64,000 nucleotides of DNA from Capra hircus (Eukaryota; Chordata; Mammalia; Artiodactyla; Bovidae): positions 83,144,713-83,208,712 of the forward strand of contig NC_030816.1 in assembly GCF_001704415.2 (NCBI RefSeq). The letters run 5' to 3'. The notes below the pieces were generated by a model. That model was not told the origin of the DNA and did not search any database. It saw only the letters and a list, made by a program, of their open reading frames with translations. Below, piece by piece: positions 22,466-32,640 of the stretch. Within the stretch, counting starts at the first letter, position 1, and the number at the start of each line of letters is the position of its first letter. A program made the translations under genes and the position numbers.

Positions 22466-23465
22466 CACCACCATTGCAATAGATTTTCAAATAAAACCCG
22501 CAGAAATTATGAGTCTAAGCATTCAAAAAAATCACCAGGGACATAGAAGATTTGAAAATAAAAGAATTAAAAAGTTCGACCTAATAAACAGATAGAATAT
22601 TATACCTAATAGCTACTCAGAGTATTTGTAAAAAACTGACTATACAAAGTGCCATTACACACTTTTCAACACATTTGAAAGAGTTGGCATCAGCCAGAAC
22701 ACATTTTATTACAATGCTGTCAATAGATATTATAAAATATAGCAAGGAGCCACTAAAACTGCCATATATTTGAAATTAAGAATCACTTTTAAGTAATTTA
22801 CAGATCAAAAATAATCAAAATGAAAATTGAAAAAAATTTAACTGGATGCTAATGAAAATACTATGTATCAAAGCTTTCAAGATGCAGCTAAAGCAGAACT
22901 TAAATGGAAATTCATGGCTTTAAAAATTTAGATTAGTGACAAAGAAAAGCCAAAAATAATTGCTATAAGCATACATCTACAGAACCTAGAAAAAGAATTG
23001 CAAAATAAGTTCCATTTCAGTAGACAGAAGAAAACAAAGGTAAGAAGGAAATTTTATGGTACTGAAAAGAAACATAAAAGAGAACAAAGTAAGTCCTTTG
23101 GAAAGACTAAAAAATAGCAAATAATTAATAAAGAAAAAAAGGGAAATAACAAATACAGTTAGGACAAAGCTTCAAGTATTGCCCATGTTAAGAAATAACA
23201 CAATATTAAGAAAAATGTTTAGGAAAAATTTTGTGCAAAAAAATTTACAACATAACTGAAAGAGCCAAATTCCTAGAAAAATACAACTTACCAAAACTGA
23301 GTTAAGAAAAAAATGAAAAGCCTTAATAGTCTAACAAGCATTAATGAAATTGAATCAATAGATCTTTCAGAGAACACACTTTTGCACAAACTATTCTAGG
23401 ATTCAGAAAAGAAAGGAACACCTCCCAAGTCATTCAGTGAGGTCAGTATAACACATAGATGAAAG

Positions 23466-23935
23466 AGAGAGGGAGAAAGAAAGAGAGAGAGAAGATAAAA
23501 AATGTAGTGTGTGAGTAAGAATAAGGTGTCTGTCACACACAGAGAACAAACTGGTGGTTGCCAGTAAAGATGGGGAGGGAAAGGGGCAACCTAGGGGTAG
23601 GGGGCTAAGAGGTACAAAGTACTAGGTATAAAGTAAACTATAAGGGAGACCTCCCTGGGGGTTCAGTGGTTAAGACTCCACGCTCTGAATGCGGGAGGCC
23701 CAGGTTCAATCCCTGGTCAGGGAACTAGATTCTGCAACTAAGACTTGATGAGGCCAAATAAATATCTTTTAAAAAATAAACAAAATAAGCTACATGGATA
23801 TATTGTACCACACAAGGCATATAGCCAATATTTTATAACAACTAAAAGTGATTTATAATCTTTAAAACTTGGGACTCACTATATAGTACACCTGTAACTT
23901 ATATAATACTGTATACCAACTATACTTCAAAGAAA
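23466..23935 (+). mobile_element. L1 (L1MA-like) 3' UTR, split by CHR
   Basis: 'ctggtggttgccagtaaaga', 'ctaggggtagggggctaaga' and 'ggtacaaagtactaggtata', then after the CHR insertion 'gctacatggatatattgtac' and 'tatagccaatattttataac', ending 'aactatacttcaaagaaaga'. A GA-rich simple tract lies at 23467-23502. Confidence 0.75.
23645..23780 (+). mobile_element. CHR-type SINE inside L1
   Basis: 'gagacctccctgggggttca' and 'gtggttaagactccacgctc', B box GGTTCAATCCC, then 'gtcagggaactagattctgc' and a decayed tail ending in AT-rich repeats. Confidence 0.82.
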
Positions 23936-24519
23936 GAGAGAGAGAAAGTGCAGGAATAGAGAGCCTTTATAAACTGTGCTTCCTGAACAAACCAAAGAAG
24001 TATTTGAAAGTGTTGCCGTCTGTATAATCTTCCCTCAGCAGGGATTTCAGCAAGAGTGACTCTGACAATTTCAAACTCTCAAAGAGGTGTAAATCTATGC
24101 AATGCCAAGGAGGGACTAGAAAGTGGGAGGGTCCTCTATTATCCACAAGCTGACCACTAAGAAACTGGTTCCCTTCTACATATGGCCCTTGACTCTTGAT
24201 TGCCACATCTGGGACACAGTCATATTTTTTTTAACAAGTTTCAGAATGTATGCCTTCTCTCATGCCAAGACCATGCCTTTCTGGGGTCCCTCCATCTTCC
24301 CAGGATGCTATCAGGACCTTAAAGATCTCTGCTGGCTTATATTCCAAGGTAATGTCTACTCCTGTTTCTCCAAAATAAATGACTTCTTTGTTCAACCCCT
24401 TTCCTCTCTCTTGTTCTTGCTGCAGTAGAATTTACAGCCTGCTACATCCAGCCTCTTAATCAGTCCTGCCAAAAATGCAAGTTGCCTTAACTTCAAGAGC
24501 AAAGAGCATTTAATTTTTT
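23936..24519. other. Intergenic, nothing recognised
   Basis: Unique-looking sequence. A 101-codon frame (24123-24428) has no recognisable domain. Confidence 0.4.
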
Positions 24520-24722
24520 ACATCCCTGGTGGCTCAGATGGTAGAGTCCGCCTGCAGTGCAGGAGACCCAGGTTCGATCCCTGGGTTGGGAAGTTTCCCT
24601 GGAGAAGGGCATGCCAACCCACTCCAGTATTTTCGTCTGGGAAATCCCATGGACAGAGGAACTACAGTCCACAGGGTCGCATGAGGCTGTAGAGTTGGAT
24701 GTGACTGAGCAACTAACACACA
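24520..24722 (+). mobile_element. Bov-tA-type SINE
   Basis: Head with a near-consensus A box (TGGCTCAGATGG) and B box (GGTTCGATCCC). The central block is mutated ('attttcgtctgggaaatc') and part of the Bov-A tail is deleted around 24660. Confidence 0.87.
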
Positions 24723-25094
24723 GGAAGGAGAAGAGAAATATTTGTGCTCCATCCTTCTAAGGCATCAAGGATGAAGAGAAAAATAAAACGGTTTCATTTC
24801 CTACTGACCTAGTCTGAGTATTCACTTGCTGTCACACTTTGATGACAAATATGTACTGGAATCCACAGCGTGGGAGCCACAGGGCAGCTGTGCCCTTCTG
24901 CTGTTTGTGATGGGCGACTGGGGAGGGTGTGCTGGCTGAATGCTTGAGGTGGGAACACCTCCATCCTGTTGCTGTGAAGGAAGACAAGTGGACAAAGGAT
25001 GTATTCCACCAAAACCACACTAAACAGAGTTTTGTAAACTTTTTTTCCACTTAAAATGCATTGCTGACATTCTCTCATCTTTAAAGAATCTTCA

Positions 25095-25430
25095 ACATTA
25101 CTAAAAATAATGGTGGCTTGATCATCTGTACATGCACATAACCTAGTTTTGATACAGCACTCCCTTGCTGTTAGGTGTTTGCATTGTGTCTCATTTCTGG
25201 TTATTGTATATTATGCTTCAGTGACCGTCCTTGTAGAGAAATATGGCTTGCACCCTTGATATTCCATCTGGATGCATTCCTAGAAGTTAAAGTGCTGGGC
25301 CAAAGGATGAAAGCCTTTTCTTAAAAAAAAAAAAGAAAGAAAGAAAGAAAGAAAAACATGATCAAAATGCCCTCCCAAAGTCTTGTGCCAATTTACATTC
25401 CCACAGTCACTAGAGCATGTTAGACTGAAA
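25095..25430 (-). mobile_element. Old L1M 3' region
   Basis: Antisense L1M landmarks: 'gcattgtgtctcatttctgg', 'gatgcattcctagaagttaa' and 'agtgctgggccaaaggatga', then after the A-rich tract 'gatcaaaatgccctcccaaa' and 'ccaatttacattcccacagt'. No protein remains. Confidence 0.7.
25321..25355. repeat. Simple repeat: poly(A) and (GAAA)n
   Basis: A 12-A run followed by about five GAAA units, inside the L1M 3' region. It is probably a local expansion of an A-rich part of that element. Confidence 0.85.
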
Positions 25431-25592
25431 TCCTCAAAGGGGGATGTCTTTGAGCTCACAAACTCCAACCTCAGTCTAACAAGATTTTCCTTGCAAGCAT
25501 CTCTTAGTTGGCTTTTACCACAGCCTTGCATGCTTTCAAATGCCAATTGCTTCTTCTTTTTCAGATTGAAATACTCTGGATAAACAACTTCT

Positions 25593-25799
25593 GGTGGCTT
25601 AGTGGTGAAGAATCAGCCCGCCAGTGCAGGAGACACAGGGGACTTAGGTTCGATCCCTGGGTCAGGAAGATCCCTTGGAGGAGGGATTTGCAGTCCACTC
25701 CAGTATTCTTGCCTGGAGAATCCCATGGACAGAGGAGCCTGATGGACTGCAGTCCAGGGGGTTGCAGAGTCAGACACAACTGACCAACTGATCGTACAC
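25593..25799 (+). mobile_element. Bov-tA-type SINE with 11-bp TSD
   Basis: AAACAACTTCT flanks the element at 25582-25592 and 25800-25810. The head starts directly after the duplication, so the tRNA-like 5' end is slightly shortened. The B box (GGTTCGATCCC) is intact. Confidence 0.9.
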
Positions 25800-25879
25800 A
25801 AACAACTTCTCAATGTGATAAATGGTAATAAGCTGATATTTAGTATGCATTTTCATTCATATGAATAATAAAAGCTAAG

Positions 25880-26012
25880 TTGTAGGCATCAAACCCTTCA
25901 TACCAGGCCTTGTTCTAAGCACTACATGTGTGGATATATAAATCTCAATAATTCAGTCAAGTAGGTGAGGCTGTTTTTTGCAGAGGAGGCATCTGAGAAG
26001 ACACAAACTATA
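25880..26012 (-). mobile_element. MIR-type fragment
   Basis: 'ggccttgttctaagcactac', 'aaatctcaataattcag' and 'caagtaggtgaggctg' lie in reverse MIR order. The 3' part is lost before the CA repeat. Confidence 0.55.
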
Positions 26013-26021
26013 AAATCTGAC

Positions 26022-26044
26022 CACACATACACACACACACACAC
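26022..26044. repeat. (CA)n microsatellite
   Basis: About 11 CA dinucleotides with one interruption (CACATACACACA...). Short enough to be of limited variability. Confidence 0.85.
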
Positions 26045-26377
26045 CAAGATTTTTGTATTCTAACTCATAGTAAACCTCTCAACATACCTGACAGTCAAAG
26101 CTTCTTCTGTGCTCCACATAAGTCGATCTCCTCCCGAGCATGGGCTGTGATCTCCTACCTCCAACTGACCTCCCTCCTCTAGGGGCCCATCCCCAAGGCA
26201 ATGGCCTTGGCCTCAGGTCACTGGCCCCTCACAGTGGTGATGCACTGGAGACTGCGCTGTGCAGAGTCGGGGTGGAGGTCACTCACTGCCCTTGGCCTGA
26301 GATGATGTTCTCGTCCATGTCATCTTGGTGTTGGCAGCTGTGAATTTTTTTCATTCAACTGGAGCTTTTCCTCTTTC

Positions 26378-26645
26378 TTGGTTATTGTTCAGTTGCTCAG
26401 TCATGTCCGACTCTTTGTGACCCCATGGACTGCAGCACGCCGGGCTTCCCTGTCCGTCACTGTCTCCCAGAGCTTGTTCAAACTCATGTCCATTGAGTCG
26501 GTGATGCCATCCAACCATCTCATCCTCTGTCACCCCTTCTCCTCCTGCCTTCAATCTTTCCCAGCATCAGGATCTTTTCCAACAAGTAAGCTCTTTGCAT
26601 CAGGTGGCCAAAGTATTGGAGCTCCAGCTTCAGCATCAGTCCATC
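26378..26645 (-). mobile_element. BovB LINE 3' tail
   Basis: Minus-strand BovB end from 'tgatgctgaagctggagctc' to GTCGGACATGACTGAGCAAC. It is among the better preserved tails in the window. Confidence 0.88.
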
Positions 26646-27794
26646 AGTTTCTTGGTCAGATGAGTGATTTTCTACTGTGTCCTGGAGACTGGGTGTCACT
26701 GAGGGCATGAGGCCCTGGAAACGCCTGCAGGCACTGAGCAGTGCCCACGCCGCACTCCCCATGGAAGACACGTTCAGATGTCACTGATTCACCACCGCTC
26801 TCATGGGGACAGATCTAGTCATCTTCTCGTGAGATTTTCAAAACTGAACGATCACACAATAAGGATAATTTGTTCTTTCCCTCCAATGGGCATCAATCAT
26901 CATAAGGAAAAAAAAAAAACCTGAAAAACTAACTTTAAATTCTCCCAAGATTCTCAAGTTTGAAACACATTTCTCAAAGGAGGGAAAGCCTCCTGTTTCT
27001 TGTTTCCATACCTCCAACCCATAAAGCAGAGAAAAGACAAGGGTCTGCCAGGCCTTTCACAAAGAGCTATTTATTATGACAAAGCCAGTTGTCACTGTCA
27101 TGAGGATGAAGTCATCTCGGCCTGAGCATGTTAGGCGCCTGGTTTAGAAAGCCGTGTCGTTCCTTGAGCTATGCAATATTGTTTTGGCAAAAAGCAACTG
27201 ACTGTATGCTCTCACCCTTAGGAAACCATCCAATGCCTCCCCTCGTCCAGCTCATCATAAGCACGCCTTCCCCTTAGACTCACTCCCCTTGCCCTGGACA
27301 TGCTCTGCAGAAACACTTTCTGCTGGGAGGGGGAGGGGTGCTTCCTGATGGAATAGAAAGGTGTCAAGGTGCTTGGCCCCTGGTGAAGAAGCCGCTGTCT
27401 CTGCAGCAAGAAGCTGTAGGGTCTACAGCCCCAGCTGGCATCTTCAGAAGAGCTGTTGGTGAAAGGGATGAACAGAGGGTGTTCTCAGTGGGGACTAGGA
27501 CCCCAAAGCCTTCCCCAAGCAGAAGGGCCTATCTGTGCCCTGCCAGCTCATACTTTTTCAGCTGATTCTACTTTAGAGCAACCTTGCCAGAGAAAATGGA
27601 AAAACACATCTTAGAGATAAATCAACACCAGTTCCAAGTTCCTGTTTCAGTTGTTTTGCTTCGCGGTCTGCCCTTGCTCGAGATTATATTGCAATGACCT
27701 ACCACTGTTCTCCTGGGTCCAAGGATGAGATCTGCCCCAGAGAGTTAACTTTTCACCTGGGTGGTCTGTCGTAAAGCAGGTTCCCTTTCAGAGA
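26646..27794. other. Intergenic, nothing recognised
   Basis: Unique-looking. The part at about 27050-27180 is AT/GC-balanced, repeat-free and free of obvious decay, so it is a weak candidate for conserved non-coding DNA. No gene seen. Confidence 0.35.
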
Positions 27795-27940
27795 ACCATA
27801 GAATTTTAGAGCTGGAAGGAATCTTCCAGATAATTACTCCAATACATTGCTTCTACTGAGGAAACAAGAGACCCAGAGAGGTTATATTCACTAGCACACA
27901 TTTACACAGCAATCTAGTTGCAGAGACAGGAATGGTGCAG
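27795..27940 (+). repeat. Ancient mammalian interspersed repeat (MIR- or MER-like)
   Basis: 'gaaccatagaattttagagc' and 'tggaaggaatcttccagata', followed by 'gaggaaacaagagacccaga', match a common mammalian repeat block. I cannot assign the family with certainty. Confidence 0.45.
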
Positions 27941-28048
27941 GGTCTCCAGAAACTGCAGGATCCCCTTTCTACCTCAACATGGTAGACCCCTAGACTCTCT
28001 ACAGTTTTCCAATTTGATTCCAAATGTTTTCATTTTAAATGGAAATAC

Positions 28049-28262
28049 CGACTTCCCTGGTGGCTCAGACAGTAAAGCGTCTGTCTACAATGCGGGTAGA
28101 CCTAGGTTCGATCCCTGGGTCAGGAAGTTCCCTGGAGAAGGAAAAGGCAACCCACTCCAGTACTCTTGCCTAGAAAATCCCATGGACGGAGGAGCCTGGT
28201 GTCCATGGGGTCGCAAAGAGTCGGACACGACTGAGTGACTTTACTTTACTTTCACTTACTTT
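28049..28262 (+). mobile_element. Bov-tA-type SINE
   Basis: Head starts GACTTCCCTGGTGGCTCAGA with B box GGTTCGATCCC. A ~17-bp deletion removes part of the Bov-A tail around 28198 (GCCTGGTGTCCATGGGG). It ends with CTTTACTTTACTTTCACTT repeats. Confidence 0.9.
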
Positions 28263-28884
28263 AAAAATAGCTCAAACCTCTGGGCACCTTTCTAAATTTC
28301 TCTGCTTCTTTGGAGCAAATGATAGACTGCTTTAGAATTTACGCCACCAAAATCTGAAGCATGCCCATCCTAACCTTATTCAGTGCAACCAAAGGATCTC
28401 AGACTTTCAGATATTTGGAAGTGATTTCGAGTCAATTTCTGGTTTGTTTAGCATTGTAAGCAAACATTTCATGCCTGTCATCTCCTTTGATGTATTTGGA
28501 GCCTGAGATTTGTAGTCATAAACCTTCACTCGGCATGTCATCCTCATAACAGGCATCAATCTCACCATCATGGCAAAAATAGGATTGGTGTGTTGGATGT
28601 ACTGATGACATTCTAGGCCAATTTCAAAGCCAAGAAAGCAGTTACTAGATAAGGCATATGTTCAGCCTAATGAAGAACATTCTCAAATAATACACTGGAT
28701 CTTGTATGTTTTCAATAAAGCAATAATTGGTTCATATCTGTACACAGAAAGATAGCTTTCATGTTTCTTTAAAAATGTGTTCTTTAGACTAAAAAGCAAT
28801 TGCTCACTGGATAAACTCTTTCACTGAATATATATTGTGGGGACACTACCTGTCCAAGACTTGCTATCCAAGACATTGGTATCT
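28263..28884. other. Intergenic, nothing recognised
   Basis: AT-rich unique-looking sequence with no repeat or gene I can name. Confidence 0.4.
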
Positions 28885-30300
28885 GTAGCAGGATAAAGGA
28901 TGGCCCCCAAGAGATGTGTCCACCCAGAATGTATGAATTTCACATTATTTGGTAAAAGGGTCCTTGCAGATATGATTAAATTAAGGATCTCAAGCTGAAG
29001 AGGTGATCACTGATGACCTGGATGGACCCTTATTCCAGTGAAGTTTCCTTATGAGAAGAGAAGGGAGACACAGATATGAGGGAGAAGACTCACACATGAG
29101 GGAGAAGACTCACACGTGAGGGAGAAGACTCACACATGAGGGAGAAGACTCACACGTGAGGGAGAAGACTCACACATGAGGGAGAAGACACACACATGAG
29201 GGAGAAGACACACACGTGAGGGAGAAGACTCATATGTGAGGGAGAAGACACAGATTATAGGGAGAAGACACACACATGAGGGAGAAGACACACACCTGAG
29301 GGAGAAGACATACACATGAGGGAGAAGACACACACGTGAGGGAGAAGACTCATATGTGAGGGAGAAGACACAGATTATAGGGAGAAGACACACACATGAG
29401 GGAGAAGACACACACCTGAGGGAGAAGACACACACATGAGGGAGAAGACACACACGTGAGGGAGAAGACACACACGTGAGGGAGAAGACACACACATGAG
29501 GGAGAAGACACACACATGAGGGAGAAGACACAGATTATAGGGAGAAGACTCACACGTGAGGGAGAAGACACAGATTATAGGGAGAAGACTCACATGTGAG
29601 GGAGAAGACACAGATTATAGGGAGAAGACTCACACGTGAGGGAGAAGACACAGATTATAGGGAGAAGACTCACATGTGAGGGAGAAGACACAGATTATAG
29701 GGAGAAGACACACACGTGAGGGAGAAGACTCACACATGAGGGAGACGACACACACCTGAGGGAGAAGACACACACATGAGGGAGAAGACACACACATGAG
29801 GGAGAAGACACACACGTGAGGGATAAGACTCACACGTGAGGGAGAAGACTCACTCGTGAGGGAGAAGACACACACCTGAGGGAGAAGACACACACGTGAG
29901 GGAGAAGACACACACATGAGGGAGAAGACACAGATTATAGGGAGAAGACTCACACGTGAGGGAGAAGACACAGATTATAGGGAGAAGACTCACATGTGAG
30001 GGAGAAGACACAGATTATAGGGAGAAGACTCACACGTGAGGGAGAAGACTCAGACATGGAGAAGACACATGTGAGGGAGAAGACACAGAAGAGAAACTTG
30101 TGTGAAGATGATGGCAGAGACTGTTCTCATTCTGCCACACTGAAGAAATGCTTGAAACCACTAGAAGCTAAGGGTGAGGAAGAAATCCCCCCAGAAGTCA
30201 ACAGGATTGTGACCCTGCAGCTATTCTGATTTTCGCCCAATAATACAGATTTCAGACTCTGGGCCTCCAGAACTGTGAGAGTAAATTCCCTTGGTTTGTG
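28885..30300 (+). mobile_element. MLT1-like LTR split by an internal minisatellite
   Basis: The left flank resembles MLT1 ('ggcccccaagagatgtgtcc', 'ggtccttgcagatatgatta', 'aattaaggatctcaagctg', 'tccttatgagaagagaaggg'). The right flank gives the LTR end ('gggcctccagaactgtgaga', 'gtaaattcccttggtttgtg'). Between them the short block that in MLT1 reads like 'gacacagggagaagac..catgtgag' has been amplified into the tandem array at 29061-30085. Confidence 0.6.
29061..30085. repeat. 20-bp minisatellite, 48 in-register units with higher-order structure
   Basis: The unit is GGAGAAGACACACACATGAG and variants. From 29081 to 30040 there are exactly 48 units with no insertion or deletion, flanked by degenerate units. 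I count these unit endings: CACACGTGAG 14, CACACATGAG-type 14, CAGATTATAG 10, CACATGTGAG or CATATGTGAG 5, CACACCTGAG 4, CACTCGTGAG 1. A six-unit (120-bp) block at 29221-29340 repeats at 29341-29460 with one mismatch. A four-unit (80-bp) block repeats at 29521-29680 and recurs at 29921-30000. The open frames on the minus strand are an artefact of a stop-free repeat. Confidence 0.97.
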
Positions 30301-30364
30301 GCCACATCACTGCAATCTGTTTCCAGGGTCACCTCATCTTTTTTGTGTGGATATCTAATCTTTC

Positions 30365-30545
30365 TCTGTCTCTCTTATGAGTAGACTTATGATGGCATTT
30401 AAGACTTTCCCAGATAATCCATGACAACAACTTCATCTCAAGATTCTTAAAGTAATCAGACTTGCAAAGACCCTTTTTTCCATTTACAGGTTCCGGGATT
30501 AGGACCTAATATCTATGGGGGGGGAATTAATCAGTCTACCATAGC
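30365..30545 (-). mobile_element. MLT1-like LTR fragment, reverse
   Basis: 'ttcatctcaagattcttaaa', 'gtaatcagacttgcaaagac' and 'ggttccgggattaggaccta' match the reverse of the MLT1 first half. It lies 65 bp beyond the forward MLT1 piece and in the opposite direction. Confidence 0.5.
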
Positions 30546-31010
30546 CCCCAAATCTCATTGACTTAACATAGCAGAGACCAACATGAACAAGTACCTTTCT
30601 CCATCTTGTGGTATGCCAACTGGGACACTTGATGGCCAAGGTCAGAGCAGCAAGGAAAGAAGAGGGAGAAGAAAACACTCTAGGCTTTTAATTACCTTTG
30701 GCTGAAATTGACTCATGTTAATTCTGCTCACAGTCCATTGGCCAGAACTAGCCATAAGGACCCAACTTAACTGTAAGGAATACTGATGAAATGGAGCGGG
30801 ATCTTAGGACCCTTCCCCACCCCCATCCCACCACATCCTTACCCCGTCTTTTGTCTGTGGGAAAACTTTAGCCAAAGAATAAGCTTAATCAGAGAAATGA
30901 GAAAATGCAGGAACAAAAGAAAATAGTCCAACAAAAATAATAATAGTTCTAGTCATTAAGCAAAGCCAGGGACCTTTAGTTCCTCCTCAAATGCTGTAGA
31001 TAATATTCTG
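30546..31010. other. Intergenic, nothing recognised
   Basis: No confident assignment. The 3' part may belong to the LTR that follows. Confidence 0.35.
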
Positions 31011-31462
31011 AGCCATATCCTATGAGCTGTCTTGTAGATACTGAAACTCCCACCAGGTGGAAGAAGTTAACTGCATAAGTCCAGACTGTAGCCATGACAT
31101 AAACTGCCACAATTTGGGAGAACTGGCCTCAAGGAAATGGGAACAAATCAATCCTGGAACTGAAGATTATGGACTTAAAATAATCAAGATGACGCTGGTC
31201 AGACCACCAATGATGAATTTCAAGATGACCGTCAGAGCTGACTGTGCTGTTTCTGCACATGGCCCCCTCCTTCTGCCTATAAAAATTCTTGCCTCCTGAT
31301 TGTCAGGGAGAGGGGGAGCTGGCCTTTGGACGGCAGTCTGTCCTCCCCCAACACAGGTTGCTGGCATCCAAAATAAAGCAAACTTTCCTTTCCACCAAAC
31401 TTGTCCCTTTATTGGCTTTTGAGCAGCAAGAAGTCAGACCCCACTTGTGGTTATATTGACAT
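31011..31462 (+). mobile_element. ERV-type solo LTR (probable)
   Basis: Promoter-like layout: TATA-type box TATAAAAA at 31278-31285, about 95 bp later a polyadenylation signal AATAAAG at 31372-31378, then 'tttccaccaaacttgtccct' and 'gagcagcaagaagtcagacc'. This order is typical of a retroviral LTR (U3-R-U5). No flanking viral genes are seen. The 5' boundary is uncertain. Confidence 0.5.
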
Positions 31463-31753
31463 ATGTAAGGGGGCAAATAAATATTTGATGAACACTAACT
31501 GTCTCTGCAACATGCTGAGACCAGAAAATCACGCAAACTTTTGCTGAGGGAGACAACTACTGCTTCTGTCGCCCAACATGGTTCCCCGCGCCCCCCACTG
31601 CAGCAGAACTGCTCCTCTTCACGCCGCGTGGAGCCAGTTTCAAAGGTGGTCACATTACTCAATCTGTCCAACTGAAGTCTTAGTGTGGAATTTTCCACTT
31701 CAGTGTTGGAAATCGCACCAAAGGTAGCGCAATGCAATTTGTACACTAAAGAC

Positions 31754-31984
31754 GCAGGTGCCGGTCTAGTTGCTCAGTCATGTCCGACTCTTTTGCAATC
31801 CCATGGACTGTAGCCCACAAGGCTCCTTGGTTCATGGGATTCCCCAGGCAAGAATACTGGAGTGGGTTACCATGTCCTTCTCCAGGGGATCTTCCAGAAC
31901 CAGACATCAAACCCATGTCTCCTGCATTGGCAGGCAGATTTTTTTTTTTTTTTTTTTTACCACTAGCGCCACCTGGGAAGCCCC
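31754..31984 (-). mobile_element. Bov-tA-type SINE with internal poly(T) expansion
   Basis: Minus-strand copy whose head is interrupted by a run of about 20 T at 31940-31959, between 'ggcaggcaga' and 'accactagcgccacctggg'. In sense orientation the A-run falls between the A box and the anticodon region. Confidence 0.88.
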
Positions 31985-32107
31985 AGCTACCCAGAGTTAG
32001 GTCGAATTTCACAGGTTAAGGGCACCGTCCTCTACAGCCCACCCTCACTGCAGGCACCAGCCCAGGCCACCCACACTTCTGACCCACTGCTGCAAATGCA
32101 GGGGTTC

Positions 32108-32640
32108 CCACGAGCTCCTTGGGTTTGATAATTCACTAGGACGACTCACTGAACTCAGGAAAACACTATCCAGATTTATTATAGCAAAAGGATACCAAAC
32201 AAGAACAGCCAAATGAAGAGACATATGGGGCACCATGTGGGAAGGTTCCAAATGCGAAGCTTTTGTGTCCTCAGGATGAGTCACTCTTCTGGGACATTGA
32301 TATACTCGTCAGAGTTGTTTTTACTGGGGTTTCACTCTGTAGCTATGTGATGGGGCCATTGGCCATGAGATTGAACTCAATCTCCACTCTCTTTCACCCA
32401 TGGAAATTGGGGCTGATATTACTTGGTTCATAGCCCCAACCCTCTAATTACATGGTTGGCCCTTCCGGCCTGGCCAGCCCCATCCTAAAACTATCTGGGG
32501 GCCAACAATGAGTCACCTCATATAAACTCAGGTGTGGTCCAAGAACCCACAGATGAATCACAAAGGCACTCCTATCACTCGGGAAATTCCAAGAGTTTTG
32601 AGGTTTTCTTCCAGGAACCAGGGACGGAAGCCAGCCAAAT
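32108..32640. mobile_element. Ancient LTR-type repeat, family not named
   Basis: 'gataattcactaggacgact', 'ccagatttattatagcaaaa', 'ggccattggccatgagattg' and 'aactcaatctccactctctt', then 'ccaaccctctaattacatgg' and 'caatgagtcacctcat', follow the order of a known mammalian LTR consensus. I recognise it but cannot name it with certainty. Confidence 0.5.

Larger units (their letters stand above)
19620..23465 (+). mobile_element. Ancient L1M/HAL1-type LINE, several times interrupted
   Basis: The left part (19620-20187) has 'ctgagagagtttgctagcag' and 'gaaatccttaatcatttatt'. The right part resumes after 21850 with 'tcaagcaaaaactgacagat' (22197), 'tcaccagggacatagaagat' (22532), 'gatgcagctaaagcagaact' (22881) and 'ccaagtcattcagtgaggtc' (23427), in L1 ORF2 order. 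It is interrupted by the inverted BovB pair and the Bov-tA at 22246. Many stops; not functional. Confidence 0.7.

Noticed and set aside
29130..29971. Long minus-strand open frames with a 20-residue repeat over the minisatellite
   Set aside because: A 20-bp unit with no stop in any register yields open frames automatically. There is no start context, no flanking exon and no known protein of this repeat.
29061..30085. CRISPR-like array
   Set aside because: Units are head-to-tail with no unique spacers, and the genome is a mammal's. It is a minisatellite.
31011..31462. Complete endogenous retrovirus
   Set aside because: Only an LTR-like segment is visible. No gag, pol or env remnants flank it; the same holds for the LTRs at 54640 and 60500.
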